Part shown: positions 40,924 to 50,128 of the stretch, piece by piece
Numbering within the stretch: the stretch's first letter is position 1
How the letters are laid out: each line of letters opens with the position of its first letter
Assembly (NCBI GenBank): GCA_027420455.1
Contig: DAIBJA010000002.1
Location: 1 to 56,110, forward strand
DNA from: Clostridia bacterium
Lineage (GTDB): Bacteria; Bacillota; Sulfobacillia; JAJZYS01; JAJYTV01
Reading direction: 5' to 3'
DNA length: 56,110 bases
Made by a program: the position numbers and the translations under genes
Notes under the pieces: generated by a model
What the model saw: the letters and a program-made list of their open reading frames with translations, nothing else
The model's database searches: none
Told to the model about the DNA's origin: nothing

Positions 40924-42378
40924 TTGGCGAGCTATCAGGACATGCTTCAGGCCGTCCGCGCGGGAAGCTTCGCCGGACGTAGGGTTGAGGGAGTTACGGA
41001 TCGCTCGTTCGACGTCGCTCCGGGCTGGGTGTTCGTAGCCCGCCACGGCCAGCACGCCGATGGGACGCAGTACGCCCAGGAGGCCGTGGAACGCGGCGCC
41101 ATCGCCATCGTGGCCGAACAGCCTCTCAGCCTGCCGGTGCCGCTCGTGGTGGTGCGGAGCGCCGCCGAGGCCTTGGGACACCTGTCGGCCGCCTTCCACG
41201 GCGACCCGAGCCAGCATCTACGGATGATCGGAATCACGGGTACCAACGGCAAGACCACCACCGCCGCGCTGCTGAGCCACGCCCTGCGCGAGCCCGATCG
41301 GCGCGTCGGCACCCTCGGCACGCTTGGCGTGCAGCTCGACGGCGAACTCGTGCGCAGCCTCGGGCTCACGACGCCCGCCGCACCCGAGCTCCAGGCGGCG
41401 CTGCGCGACCTGCTCCGGCAGGGCGCCCAGGATGTCGTGATGGAGGTCTCCTCGCACGCGCTGCGCCAGAGCCGCACCGCCGGGTGCGTCTTCGACGCGG
41501 CCGTGTTCACCAACTGGACGCGCGACCACACCGATTACCACGGCGACATGCAGCGGTACCTGGAGGCCAAGGGCCTGCTCTTCTCCGGACTGTCGGAGCA
41601 GGAGCGTCCCGCCTTCGCCGTGCTCAATCTTGACTCCCCCGCCTACGACTACCTTGTTAGCGTCACGCGGGTGCCCATCCGCACCTTCGGGCTGGACGGC
41701 GACGTGCGCCTGCTGCGCTGGCAGGACGAGGGCGTCGCCGGCGGTCGCGGCGAGGTCGCGATCGATGGCGACAGGTTCCCGCTCGAACTCAGGCTGCCGG
41801 GCAGGTACAACGTGGAGAACGCCCTCGCGGCCCTCACGGCCGCGACCGGTCTCGATGTCGCGCCGGAGGACGTTCTGAGGCGCATCGCGGCGGTGCGCCA
41901 CGTTTCCGGACGCATGCACATGATGGAAGCCAGGAATCCCGAACGGCGCATCGTGGTCGACTACGCCCACAACCCCGCCGGCCTGGTGCAGCTCCTGCGC
42001 TTCGCGCGCCGCACCAGCACGGGCCGGGTTATCGCGGTGTTCGGCGGCCGCGGCGAGCGTGATCGCGGCAAGCGGCCGCTGATGGGCGCCATCGCCGCCG
42101 CCCTCGCCGACCACCTCATCGTGACGATCGACAATCCCCGTGGCGAGGACGCCTTGCAGACGGCGATCGAGGTCGCCGGCGGAGCGCGCGAAAGCGGCGT
42201 GCCCACCGACATCGTGCTGGACCGCTACGAGGCGATCCGGCGCGCCCTGGCCCTGGCCGGGCAGGGCGACACCATCACGATCAGCGGCAAGGGTGCCGAG
42301 CTCTGGGACGAGTTCCACGAAGGGCGCCGCATGACCGACATTCAGGCGGTGCAGGAACTGGCCGATCTCTCGCAGTAG
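40924..42378 (+). CDS. murE: UDP-N-acetylmuramoyl-tripeptide synthetase MurE
   Basis: Adds the third amino acid to the peptidoglycan stem peptide. About 484 residues: ATP loop GITGTNGKTTTAALL, the MEVSSHALRQSR motif, NWTRDHTDYHGDM with a lysine in YLEAKGLLF (the usually carbamylated Lys), a DYAHNPAG segment and IDNPRGED. The DNPR motif is the signature of meso-diaminopimelate specificity. Start is uncertain: TTG at 40924 follows GAGGTG, with GTG at 40894 and ATG at 40912 as alternatives. It is separated from the dcw cluster and stands alone here. Confidence 0.92.
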   Translation: MASYQDMLQAVRAGSFAGRRVEGVTDRSFDVAPGWVFVARHGQHADGTQYAQEAVERGAIAIVAEQPLSLPVPLVVVRSAAEALGHLSAAFHGDPSQHLRMIGITGTNGKTTTAALLSHALREPDRRVGTLGTLGVQLDGELVRSLGLTTPAAPELQAALRDLLRQGAQDVVMEVSSHALRQSRTAGCVFDAAVFTNWTRDHTDYHGDMQRYLEAKGLLFSGLSEQERPAFAVLNLDSPAYDYLVSVTRVPIRTFGLDGDVRLLRWQDEGVAGGRGEVAIDGDRFPLELRLPGRYNVENALAALTAATGLDVAPEDVLRRIAAVRHVSGRMHMMEARNPERRIVVDYAHNPAGLVQLLRFARRTSTGRVIAVFGGRGERDRGKRPLMGAIAAALADHLIVTIDNPRGEDALQTAIEVAGGARESGVPTDIVLDRYEAIRRALALAGQGDTITISGKGAELWDEFHEGRRMTDIQAVQELADLSQ

Positions 42379-42420
42379 TCGACAGCCGCCTTGCCGGCGT
42401 CGGTCCCAAGGAACCTTTTC

Positions 42421-42447
42421 GCGGTGGCGGCGCGCGGCCGCCACCGC
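42421..42447. terminator. Hairpin between convergent murE and thiE
   Basis: GCGGTGGCGGC pairs perfectly with GCCGCCACCGC around GCGCG. It is positioned between the 3' ends of the two genes and has no U-tract. Confidence 0.65.
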
Positions 42448-42493
42448 ATCGCTTCGCCGGCCGCGTCCTGCGCCCGCCGGTCCGTGCGTCGCA

Positions 42494-43096
42494 TCAGACG
42501 CCCAGTTCTTTGCGCAGGTCCCTGGCCGCGGCCTCCGGATCTGCGGCGCCAAGGATGGCGCTGATCACCGCGGCGCCCGCGACGCCGCTGCCGCGGAGCT
42601 GGGCCGCGTTGCCAAGGGCGATGCCTCCGATCGCCACCAGCGGCCGCTGGATCTCCGCCGCAACTGCCCGCAGCGCCGCGACGCCCGTCGGGGCGGCCGC
42701 GTCGTCCTTCGACGGCGTCGGGAAGACGGGGCCGAAGCCGAGGTAGTCCGCGTCCTGAACGCGCCTGGCGCTTTCGAGGTCATGACACGACGCCCCGACC
42801 AGCAGGCCCGGCGCGACGCGGCGCACGGCGTCCACCGGCAGGTCATCCTGGCCGACATGGACACCGTCGGCCCGCAGGGCCACCGCGAGGTCCGGACGGT
42901 CGTTGACGACGAAGGCGGCGCCGGCCCGCCGCACAAGCTCGCGCAACGCGAGACCAAGCCGGTAGGTCTCCCCGTCCGGTCGAACCTTCTCGCGGAGCTG
43001 CACCATCGTCACGCCGCCACGGATGGCCGCCTCGACTTGAGGAAAGAGGGACCGATCCGCGGGTACCAGCAGTTGAAGAGTCCAGATGGCCGCCAA
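42494..43096 (-). CDS. thiE: Thiamine-phosphate synthase
   Basis: Joins the thiazole and pyrimidine halves of thiamine. 200-residue TIM barrel with the family landmarks GGVTMVQLREK, VNDRPDLAVALRADGVHVGQ, DYLGFGPVFPTPSKDDA (with the PTG loop of ThiE) and PLVAIGGIALGNAAQL. The TTG at 43096 preceded by AAAGGGGCGG gives the usual N-terminus (TLQLLVPAD); the open frame goes on upstream without homology. I see no TPP riboswitch in the 177 bases upstream. No other thi genes are adjacent. Confidence 0.92.
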   Translation of the reverse strand: MAAIWTLQLLVPADRSLFPQVEAAIRGGVTMVQLREKVRPDGETYRLGLALRELVRRAGAAFVVNDRPDLAVALRADGVHVGQDDLPVDAVRRVAPGLLVGASCHDLESARRVQDADYLGFGPVFPTPSKDDAAAPTGVAALRAVAAEIQRPLVAIGGIALGNAAQLRGSGVAGAAVISAILGAADPEAAARDLRKELGV

Positions 43097-43273
43097 CTTC
43101 TTGCCGCCCCTTTCGAGGGCTGGGGCCCCTGGGCTGATGGGCCCAGGGGGCACCCGGCCCGCCGCGCCGGAGTGTTCGACGCCCGACGCCAAGGGTGCTC
43201 GAAGGGGTCTTTCCGCCCGTCGGGGCCCCTGACTACCTTTGCGTCGTGCGGGAGCTGTGCTACGGCCGCGCGG

Positions 43274-44425
43274 CTAGCGCGCCGCCCGCCCGAGTTCCGC
43301 GGAGAGTTCGAGCCAGCGCCCGACCCCCTCGACGACGTTCTCGGCCCCTGCCGCAAGGCTCAGGCGCACCTCGCGGTCCGCGAGGCGGCCAAACGTCGCG
43401 CCGGGCACCACCACCATGTCCTTTTGCTCGAGCAGCATCCTGGCAAAGTCGTCGGAGCTCAGGCCCTGAGGCACCGGCAGCATGAGGTAGAAGGCACCTT
43501 CGGGCGTATAGCGGTGCCGGCCCGCCGCCCTCAGCTGCTCCATCGCGCGGTCGCGCGCCTGCCGATAGGAGTCGACCATGGCGTCGATCTCCCTCGGCTC
43601 CACCTGCTCGAGCGCCGCAAGGGCGGCGACCTGTGCCACCATCGACGAAGAGGAGTAGCAGGACTCCACAAGCTTGGTGGTGTGCCCTTGCATCCCGGGT
43701 TGCAGGACGGCGTAGCCGAGCCGCCAGCCCGTCATGGCGTAGGTCTTGGAGAAGCTGTAGGCCGCGAGCGTGCCCTCGGGATAGATGTCCAGCATGCTCA
43801 CGGGACGTTCTCCGAAATAGATCTGATCGTAGACCTCGTCCGAGATTACCCAGAGACCGTGCCGGCGCGCCACCGCCGCGATGCGCTCCAGCATCGGCCG
43901 GGGCAGGATCACGCCCGTCGGGTTCTGCGGGCTGTTGATCAGGATCGCGCGGGTACGCTCGTCGACCGGCCAGGCCTCGGGCTCGGGCATGAATCCGGTC
44001 GCGGCCTCGAGCGGGTAGAAGACCGGCTCCGCGCCCAGCGTCAGCACCTGGCCGACAGCGTTCGGCCAACAAGGGTCGGGCATCAGGATGCGGTCGCCGG
44101 GTCCCAGGACGCTGGCGAGGGAGGCGAAGAGCGCGCCGACGCCGCCGTGGGTGACGAAGATCCGCTCCTCCCCGACCGCCACGCCGTTGACCCGGGCGAG
44201 CTTGCGCGCGATCGCCTGCCGCAGGGCGGCGGGGCCTTCGGTCGGGGTGTAGACCATGCGTTCCGCGAGGAGCGCATCGGCTGCCGCGCGGCGGACAGCC
44301 TCGGGGGCAAAGAAGTTCGGCTCGCCGTATTCGAGGTGCAGGAGTTCTGGCCGCCCTTGGGCCATGGCCGCCATGGCGCGAATGCCTGAGCGCGGGATTG
44401 CCTCCACCGACGGGGATAGCCGCAT
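43274..44425 (-). CDS. PLP-dependent class I/II aminotransferase
   Basis: 383-residue fold-type I aminotransferase. The NSPQNPTGVILP loop, DEVYDQIYFG, the Schiff-base lysine in SFSKTYAMTGWRLGYA (near residue 227) and a C-terminal substrate arginine (REVRLSLAAG) are all visible. It belongs to the broad aspartate/aromatic/alanine aminotransferase group; the amino donor is not predictable. ATG at 44425 follows GGAAGGAAG. The lipoprotein gene upstream is 35 bases away and may be in the same transcript. Confidence 0.9.
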   Translation of the reverse strand: MRLSPSVEAIPRSGIRAMAAMAQGRPELLHLEYGEPNFFAPEAVRRAAADALLAERMVYTPTEGPAALRQAIARKLARVNGVAVGEERIFVTHGGVGALFASLASVLGPGDRILMPDPCWPNAVGQVLTLGAEPVFYPLEAATGFMPEPEAWPVDERTRAILINSPQNPTGVILPRPMLERIAAVARRHGLWVISDEVYDQIYFGERPVSMLDIYPEGTLAAYSFSKTYAMTGWRLGYAVLQPGMQGHTTKLVESCYSSSSMVAQVAALAALEQVEPREIDAMVDSYRQARDRAMEQLRAAGRHRYTPEGAFYLMLPVPQGLSSDDFARMLLEQKDMVVVPGATFGRLADREVRLSLAAGAENVVEGVGRWLELSAELGRAAR

Positions 44426-44460
44426 CCGACACCGCTTCCTTCCTTGGGGTGAAACCTGCA

Positions 44461-44961
44461 CTAGTTCTTCTTGCCGAGGAAGCGCAGGCTCTGGACGATG
44501 GGCATGATGTCCTTGGCGGTCGACGTGACGATGAGATAGCGGTAGGGAACGCCAGAAATCTCCTGGGGCCTCGGGTAGAGGACGATAGCCGCCGCCTCCG
44601 TCCCGCCGCTCGACGGCAGGATGACGTAGGCTGGCTGCCCGCCCACCTTCAGCGCTTTCAGCGTAGGGGCGCCGCCGAAGGAGTTGAGCGCCTGATGCGC
44701 CTGGCTCTCGGCCGCGGCCCGCGGTGTCAGTCCGCTGCCCTGCAGGGCGCTCAGCGACACGTAGCCGGTCTTGCCTTGCAGGCGCTCGAGGTAGCCCGCG
44801 GCGACATGCCAGCCGGCGGGATGCTGCAGGGTCACGCCGAACGACGCTACCGTCCACACCGGCAGGTGCGGCGACTTCGCATGCTTGCTGGGTGCGGCGG
44901 TGCCGCAGCCGCCCAGCGCAAGAAGCAGCAGGAGAGCGAGCAGGCCGCGCGTCCTCGACAT
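44461..44961 (-). CDS. Predicted lipoprotein
   Basis: 166-residue lipoprotein: signal peptide LLALLLLLALGGC with the cysteine near residue 19, then a small alpha/beta domain (FGVTLQHPAGWHVAAGYLER; PIVQSLRFL). The HPAGW pattern resembles PsbP/DUF1795-like domains, but I cannot assign it firmly. GGAGGCGG precedes the ATG at 44961. It is followed by the aminotransferase on the same strand. Confidence 0.75.
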   Translation of the reverse strand: MSRTRGLLALLLLLALGGCGTAAPSKHAKSPHLPVWTVASFGVTLQHPAGWHVAAGYLERLQGKTGYVSLSALQGSGLTPRAAAESQAHQALNSFGGAPTLKALKVGGQPAYVILPSSGGTEAAAIVLYPRPQEISGVPYRYLIVTSTAKDIMPIVQSLRFLGKKN

Positions 44962-45204
44962 GGGTGGCCGCCTCCAAACGGGTTTGCTCCGGAACTTCTA
45001 CCGGCCATCGGCCCGCACCTCCTCGCGGGTCACGCGGCGCATGGCCCGGCCCACCCGCGCGAGAACGCCGGCCGGGGTCCGTGCGCCGACGGCCTGCGTG
45101 TCGTTTTCTGGCCGCGACGAGCGAGTGGTCCGAGTCGTCCCGGGGCCCTTCTTGCAGGACCTGTCCTTCCCCATCGCCAATAGCCCTGGAGAGGGAGTGA
45201 CGGT

Positions 45205-46827
45205 ATGCCCACCGATGCAAGCGATGCTCTCGGCAGCACCAGCAAAGATTACCGCACGACGTCCGGGATCCCCGTGAAAGCGGTCTACGCGCCGGACGAC
45301 ATCAGGGGCTTCGACCCCCTGCGCGACCTTGGCAACCCCGGTGAACCGCCCTACACGCGGGGTGTCCACCGCGACATGTACCGCGGGCGTCTCTGGACCA
45401 TCCGGCAGCTCGCGGGCTTCGGCACCCCCGAGGAGACGAACGGGCGCTTCCGGCTGCTGCTCGACCAGGGCGCGACCGGCATCAACTGCGTCTTTGACTT
45501 CGTCACCAACCGCGGCTTCAGCTCGGATCATCCGCTCGCCGAGGGCGATGTCGGCCAGGGTGGCGTCGCCATCGACTGCCTCGGCGATATGACCCGCCTG
45601 TTCGACGGCATCCCGATCGACGACGTCTCCGTATCGCTCGTGCTCTCGAACCCGGTGGGCGCGGGTTCGATCTTCGCCACCTACCTCGCCATGGCCCAGC
45701 AGAGGGGCATTCCCTGGGAAACGCTGCGCGGCACGCTCCAGAACGACTTCCTGATGGAGACGGTCGTCCTGACGGCACCCAACATCCTGGAGCCGAGCTT
45801 CTCATTCCGGCTGTCCGTGGATGTGGTGGAGTTCTGCACGCAGCACCTGCCGCAGTGGAACCCGATCAGCTTCGCCGGCTACAACTACCGCGAGGCGGGT
45901 GCCGACGCGGTGCAGGAGGCGGCGCTGGTCATCGCCCACGCGCTCGCCGTGGCGGACGAGATGGTGCGCAGGGGCCATCCGATCGACAGCTTCGCGCCCC
46001 GCCTCTCCAGTTTCTTTACCGCCGACAACGACCTCTTCGAGGAGGTCGCGAAATACCGGGCCGCCCGACGCGTCTACTACCGCCTGTTCCAGGAGCGGTT
46101 CGGGCCCAAGGACCCGCGCAGCAGCCGTCTGCGCTTCCACGTCCAGACGTCCGGCTCGGCCCTGACGGCGCAGCAGCCGCTCAACAACATCACGCGCGCC
46201 TCCTACCACGCCCTTGCCGCGGTCCTTGGCGGTGCGCAGTCCTTGCACGTCAGCGCCTACGACGAGGCGCTCTGTCTGCCGTCCGAGGCCGCCGCGCTCA
46301 CGGCCTTGCGCACCCAACAGGTCCTGGTGCACGAGACCGGCGTCACCCGCACCGCGGACCCTTTGGCCGGCTCGTACTACGTCGAGCACCTCACCGACGA
46401 GATGGAGCGGCGTATCCTCGCCTACCTCGAGGAGATCGACGCGCTCGGCGGTCTTGTGCGCGCGGTGGAGAGCGGCTGGGTGCACCGGGAGCTGATGGGC
46501 ACCTCCTACGACCGGGAGATCGCCATCACCAGCGGCGAGAAGAAGGTCGTGGGGGTCGACTGCTTCACCGACGACGTACCGCTCCAGATCGAACTCTTCC
46601 GTTTTCCAAGCGCCCTGGAGCAGCAGCGTGCGACTCTCGAAGAGCTGCGCCTGCGGCGTGACCAGGATGACGTCGATCGGACCCTCGGACGCCTGCGCGA
46701 GGCGGTCGAGCGCGACGAGAACACCATGCCGCACCTGATCGCGGCCGTGCAGGCGGGCGCGAGCATCGGCGAGTGCTGCGACGTCTTCCGCGCTCTCCAC
46801 GGCGGCTGGCACCAGCCGCTACTGTAG
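45205..46827 (+). CDS. Acyl-CoA mutase large subunit, methylmalonyl-CoA mutase family (substrate unknown)
   Basis: 540-residue TIM-barrel subunit of a B12-dependent acyl-CoA mutase. The core WTIRQLAGFG, GINCVFDFVTNRG, DHPLAEGDVGQGGVAID and VHETGVTRTADPLAGSYYVE is family-typical. Residues that define known specificities differ. The position of MCM Tyr89 (Phe in isobutyryl-, Ile in 2-hydroxyisobutyryl-CoA mutase) is Leu69. The MCM Arg207 position is Leu189 or Thr190, the HCM Asp117 position is Val, and the catalytic His244 is Asn227 (AGYNYREAG). Numbering is from memory. It is followed by the cobalamin subunit and a CoA ligase, as in 2-hydroxyisobutyrate operons. Confidence 0.88.
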   Translation: MPTDASDALGSTSKDYRTTSGIPVKAVYAPDDIRGFDPLRDLGNPGEPPYTRGVHRDMYRGRLWTIRQLAGFGTPEETNGRFRLLLDQGATGINCVFDFVTNRGFSSDHPLAEGDVGQGGVAIDCLGDMTRLFDGIPIDDVSVSLVLSNPVGAGSIFATYLAMAQQRGIPWETLRGTLQNDFLMETVVLTAPNILEPSFSFRLSVDVVEFCTQHLPQWNPISFAGYNYREAGADAVQEAALVIAHALAVADEMVRRGHPIDSFAPRLSSFFTADNDLFEEVAKYRAARRVYYRLFQERFGPKDPRSSRLRFHVQTSGSALTAQQPLNNITRASYHALAAVLGGAQSLHVSAYDEALCLPSEAAALTALRTQQVLVHETGVTRTADPLAGSYYVEHLTDEMERRILAYLEEIDALGGLVRAVESGWVHRELMGTSYDREIAITSGEKKVVGVDCFTDDVPLQIELFRFPSALEQQRATLEELRLRRDQDDVDRTLGRLREAVERDENTMPHLIAAVQAGASIGECCDVFRALHGGWHQPLL

Positions 46828-46850
46828 TCGCTGTCGAGGAGGTCTCCAAG

Positions 46851-47261
46851 GTGCCGTTGATCAAGGTGGTCATGGCCAAGATGGGTTTCGACGCGCATTA
46901 CCGCGGGGCGATGATGGTCGCGCGTCATCTCGTCCAGCGCGGCATGGAGGTGGTGTACATCGGCAACCGCCTACCGGAGGAGATCGTGCGCACCGTCATC
47001 GACGAGGACGCCCAGGTGCTCGGACTGTCGAGTCTCTCGGGCAACCACATGGTGATGGTGCCGCGCATTCTCAGGCTCCTGCGGCAGGAGGGCGTGGATC
47101 GCGTCAAGGTGCTGCTCGGCGGCGTCATCCCGACGGAGGACCAGAAGGAGCTCCTCCGGCAGGGCGTGGCGGCCGTCTTCGGCACGGGTTCCAGCCTCGA
47201 CGCGATCGCGGACTGGATCGAGGCGGCCGTCGACCACGGCTCGGACCCGGTACAAGCGTAG
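46851..47261 (+). CDS. Acyl-CoA mutase small subunit (cobalamin-binding)
   Basis: 136-residue B12-binding Rossmann-like subunit, partner of the preceding large subunit. The base-off/His-on motif DxHxxG appears as GFDAHYRGAMM (Asp14, His16, Gly19), with the supporting SLSG (LSSLSGNHM) and LLGGVIP loops. Start GTG at 46851 follows GAGGAGG. Two-subunit architecture with a separate B12 domain is that of isobutyryl- and 2-hydroxyisobutyryl-CoA mutases rather than of fused MCM. Confidence 0.93.
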   Translation: MPLIKVVMAKMGFDAHYRGAMMVARHLVQRGMEVVYIGNRLPEEIVRTVIDEDAQVLGLSSLSGNHMVMVPRILRLLRQEGVDRVKVLLGGVIPTEDQKELLRQGVAAVFGTGSSLDAIADWIEAAVDHGSDPVQA

Positions 47262-47299
47262 AGGGAGTCCGAGCCGCCGAGGGAAAGGGGGAGCCTTCG

Positions 47300-48649
47300 G
47301 TGGACCAGGTCTATTGGAACCGGGAGAAGGAGACCATGGATCCCGCTGTGCGCCTGCAGCAGATCCTGCGCGACATCAAGGCGCAGCTGCACTACGTCTA
47401 CGAAGAGCTGCCCTTCTACCGCGCCTATTACGATGAGCATCGCTTCCATCCCGACATGGTGGAGACGCTCGAGGACTTCACGCGCAAGGTGCCTGTCCTG
47501 ACCAAGGACGCGCTGAGGCTCGAGCAGGAGGCCCACCCGCCGTTCGGCCGCTACCTCGGCTTTCCCGCCGAGGATGGCGTGCATGTGCACGGCTCGTCGG
47601 GCACGACAGGCCGGCCCACCTTCTACCTCTTCTCGAAACCGGATATCGCCTACATCCGCGACGTGATGGCGCAGGCGCTCTACACGGCGGGCGTGCGCAA
47701 GGGCGACGTCGTGCAGATCTCCACGGACCTCGGCATGTTCATGGGCGGCTGGGGTGCGCTCTGGGGCGCCGAGGAGATCGGAGCGGCCTGCTTCACGCCG
47801 GGTGCCGGGAACGCGGAGCGCCATGTGCGCATGATGTACGAAGTGGGCTCCACCGTCCTGATCACCACGCCGACCTTCGCCCTGCGCCTGCTGGACACCG
47901 CACGCTCCCTGGGCCTCGACCCGGTCCGCTCGCCGCTCAGGCTCGGCATCTTCATCGGCGAGCCAGGTGCCGGCATCCCCGGCACCAAGGCTGCCCTCGA
48001 GGCGGGCTGGGGCATCAAGGCCATGGACTGTGCAACCACGAGCGAGATGACGCCCTGGGCGACCAATGTCGAGTGCGAGGAGCGGAGTGGCGTCCATGTG
48101 CTGCAGGACGAGGTGTACACGGAGATCGTCGCGAAGGACGACCCGCAACGGCTGCTTCCCGAGGGTGAGAGCGGCGCCGTCGTCTACACCCACCTGCGCC
48201 GCAAGGGCCAGCCGATGATCCGTTTCTGGTCCGGCGACGAGTCGCGCATGTCCACGGAGGCCTGCGCCTGCGGCAGGACCTACCCGCGCCTGCCCGACGG
48301 CGTCTACGGCCGTGTCGACGACATGCTGATCCTGCGCGGTGTCAACGTCTATCCGAGCGCCGTGCAGCGAGCGCTGCTCGAGGTCGAGGGGCTCGGCAGC
48401 GAGCACCGCATCGTGCTGACGCGCAGGGACCAGATGGATGAGGCGACGATCCGGGTCGAATACGACCCGCGCTTCTCCGAAGGCGGCGCGCCGGGCGAGG
48501 ATCGCCTGAAGGAGCTCCACGACCGCACGCACGCCCACCTGCGCGCCGTCACAGGCGTGCGCTTCAACATCGAGTTCGTGCCGCCGCAGAGCCTTGAACG
48601 CTTCGACGTCAAGGCGCGGCGGGTGATCGACCAGCGCTCCGCCGGCTGA
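47300..48649 (+). CDS. PaaK-type (phenylacetate-CoA ligase family) acyl-CoA ligase
   Basis: 449-residue adenylate-forming ligase of the PaaK branch: P-loop VHGSSGTTGRPTFYLF near residues 99-114, a DCATTSEM motif, and GRVDDMLILRGVNVYPS in the C-terminal domain. In known 2-hydroxyisobutyrate operons a PaaK-type ligase activates the acid for the mutase; the same coupling is inferred here, with unknown acid. GTG at 47300 follows GGGGGAG. The three genes form an operon closed by a hairpin. Confidence 0.88.
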   Translation: MDQVYWNREKETMDPAVRLQQILRDIKAQLHYVYEELPFYRAYYDEHRFHPDMVETLEDFTRKVPVLTKDALRLEQEAHPPFGRYLGFPAEDGVHVHGSSGTTGRPTFYLFSKPDIAYIRDVMAQALYTAGVRKGDVVQISTDLGMFMGGWGALWGAEEIGAACFTPGAGNAERHVRMMYEVGSTVLITTPTFALRLLDTARSLGLDPVRSPLRLGIFIGEPGAGIPGTKAALEAGWGIKAMDCATTSEMTPWATNVECEERSGVHVLQDEVYTEIVAKDDPQRLLPEGESGAVVYTHLRRKGQPMIRFWSGDESRMSTEACACGRTYPRLPDGVYGRVDDMLILRGVNVYPSAVQRALLEVEGLGSEHRIVLTRRDQMDEATIRVEYDPRFSEGGAPGEDRLKELHDRTHAHLRAVTGVRFNIEFVPPQSLERFDVKARRVIDQRSAG

Positions 48650-48660
48650 TGGCGAAGAGA

Positions 48661-48693
48661 GAGGCGGGCCGGGGAACTCCCCCGGCCCGCCTC
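48661..48693. terminator. 14-bp stem hairpin after the mutase operon
   Basis: GAGGCGGGCCGGGG pairs perfectly with CCCCGGCCCGCCTC around AACTC. It lies between the convergent ligase and carboxypeptidase genes and may serve both. Confidence 0.75.
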
Positions 48694-48710
48694 GGCCATC
48701 CTGCCTGGAA

Positions 48711-49901
48711 TCAGAGTCTCGTCAGCTTCCAGCGCAGCGTCGGGGCGGGCAGCGGGTCCGCAAGCTTCACCTTCACCGCGCCGATCTGGCTGCCGAGGCG
48801 CACCGTCAGCTGGCCGATCTGCTGACCCGCCGCGGCAGGCGCCTTGGGTGACGTCGCCTTGAGCGATGTCGAGGCGGTCATGCCGGGCCAGCCGAGGAAC
48901 TGCACGCCGCTCGTAGCGACGGCCGGTTGCGTGCCCTGCCACGGCGTCGTGACGGTCGCCACCTCCGTGCCCTTCGCGATGACGGGCACCGGTCGCATGA
49001 CCTTGGCCGCCGCGTTGACGAGGTTCAGTCCGTCCGTGATCGCGAGCGCCAAGGGCTCCGCCGTGCTCTGGCCGAACACGGATGCCATCACGACGACGTT
49101 GCGTCCATCCACGGTGCGGTTGGCCGCTACGACGAAGCAGCCGCCGGCGGCCAGGGTGGAACCCGTCTTGACGCCGATGACGCCCTGGTGCGTGACCTCC
49201 TTGTTGTAGTTGTAGACGAGACCCGCCACCGGCAGGACGACCTGCGGCTGGCCGACGATCTGCGCGAACACCGGGTTCTTCATCGCGATCATGGCGAGCT
49301 TCAGCTGGTCCGTGGCGGTACTGACGGTCTGCTGGCTGAGTCCGCTCGCATCGGCGTAGGTGGTGTGGCTGAGGCCGAGCTGCTTCGCCTTTTGGTTCAT
49401 CATCTGGACGAATCCCTGCTGGCTGCCGCCAATCCAGTTGGCGAGAATGGTCGCGATGTTGTTGCCCGACGGGATCAGCAGGGCCTGGAGCAACTGGTAC
49501 TCGGAGATCTTCTCCCCCGCGCGCACCGGCACGAGCGACTGGGCCGTGTTCGCGATCGACTGGTAGGCCGCCTGGTCCGCGGCCGTGATGGTCAGCGTCG
49601 GACCTTGCGCTCCCAGCACCAGCGGGTGCTTCTCCAGGACAAGGAGCGCCGTCATCATCTTCGCGACGCTGCCGATCGGGACCGGCTGGTTGCCGCCATA
49701 GCTGCCCATCTGCCCGATGCCCTGCACCGCGACGGCCGCCTCGCCGCTCGCGGGCCACGGCAGGGACGGACGCTGGCCCTTGACGCGCAGGGTCGGCGCC
49801 ACCAGGGCGACCGTCGGCTGAGACACCGGCCGGACCAGTTGCACGACCCCTAGGACGATCACGATCACCAAAAGGACACCGAGCACCCGCAAGAACCGCA
49901 T
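48711..49901 (-). CDS. D-alanyl-D-alanine carboxypeptidase (peptidase S11), copy 2
   Basis: 396-residue penicillin-binding carboxypeptidase. N-terminal transmembrane anchor (VLGVLLVIVIVLGVVQLV), SxxK (GSVAKMM, Ser near 78), SxN (PSGNN, near 144) and KTG (GVKTGST, near 241), then a C-terminal beta domain (VRLGSQIGAVKVKLADPL). It differs clearly from copy 1 at 33929, so it is not a recent duplicate. I start at the ATG at 49901, where the membrane anchor begins; the open frame extends 61 codons further without support. Confidence 0.92.
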   Translation of the reverse strand: MRFLRVLGVLLVIVIVLGVVQLVRPVSQPTVALVAPTLRVKGQRPSLPWPASGEAAVAVQGIGQMGSYGGNQPVPIGSVAKMMTALLVLEKHPLVLGAQGPTLTITAADQAAYQSIANTAQSLVPVRAGEKISEYQLLQALLIPSGNNIATILANWIGGSQQGFVQMMNQKAKQLGLSHTTYADASGLSQQTVSTATDQLKLAMIAMKNPVFAQIVGQPQVVLPVAGLVYNYNKEVTHQGVIGVKTGSTLAAGGCFVVAANRTVDGRNVVVMASVFGQSTAEPLALAITDGLNLVNAAAKVMRPVPVIAKGTEVATVTTPWQGTQPAVATSGVQFLGWPGMTASTSLKATSPKAPAAAGQQIGQLTVRLGSQIGAVKVKLADPLPAPTLRWKLTRL

Positions 49902-50128
49902 GCTCCCGACCAGCCTCCCCAATTTGCGCCCGCCTGCCCCGGACATGCCGAGTCCAGGGTACGTCCAACAGCCGTAGAGTTTCCTGATGGAATGATGAAA
50001 TCCCGCCCCATGGGCGATATTCCCACGCATCAGCCGCTGGGATGCCAGGACCTTCCTGGGTCGTGCGGCCGCACCTAGGGACACGCCTATGCTAGACTCT
50101 TAGCCAAATCTGTGCGGGAGGAATCACC

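Noticed and set aside
43200-43240. CGGAAAGACCCC on the minus strand, similar to a conserved 23S rRNA segment
   Set aside because: Only about 12 bases match and the flanks do not. There is no rRNA here; probably coincidence in GC-rich spacer.
43097-43273. TPP riboswitch upstream of thiE
   Set aside because: I looked for the CTGAGA and GAACCTGA boxes expected of the THI element and found neither.
44998-45204. Possible small minus-strand gene ending PAGVLARVGRAMRRVTREEV
   Set aside because: Part of the translation looks plausible, but there is no ribosome binding site, the start is unclear and the region is the expected promoter area of the mutase operon.
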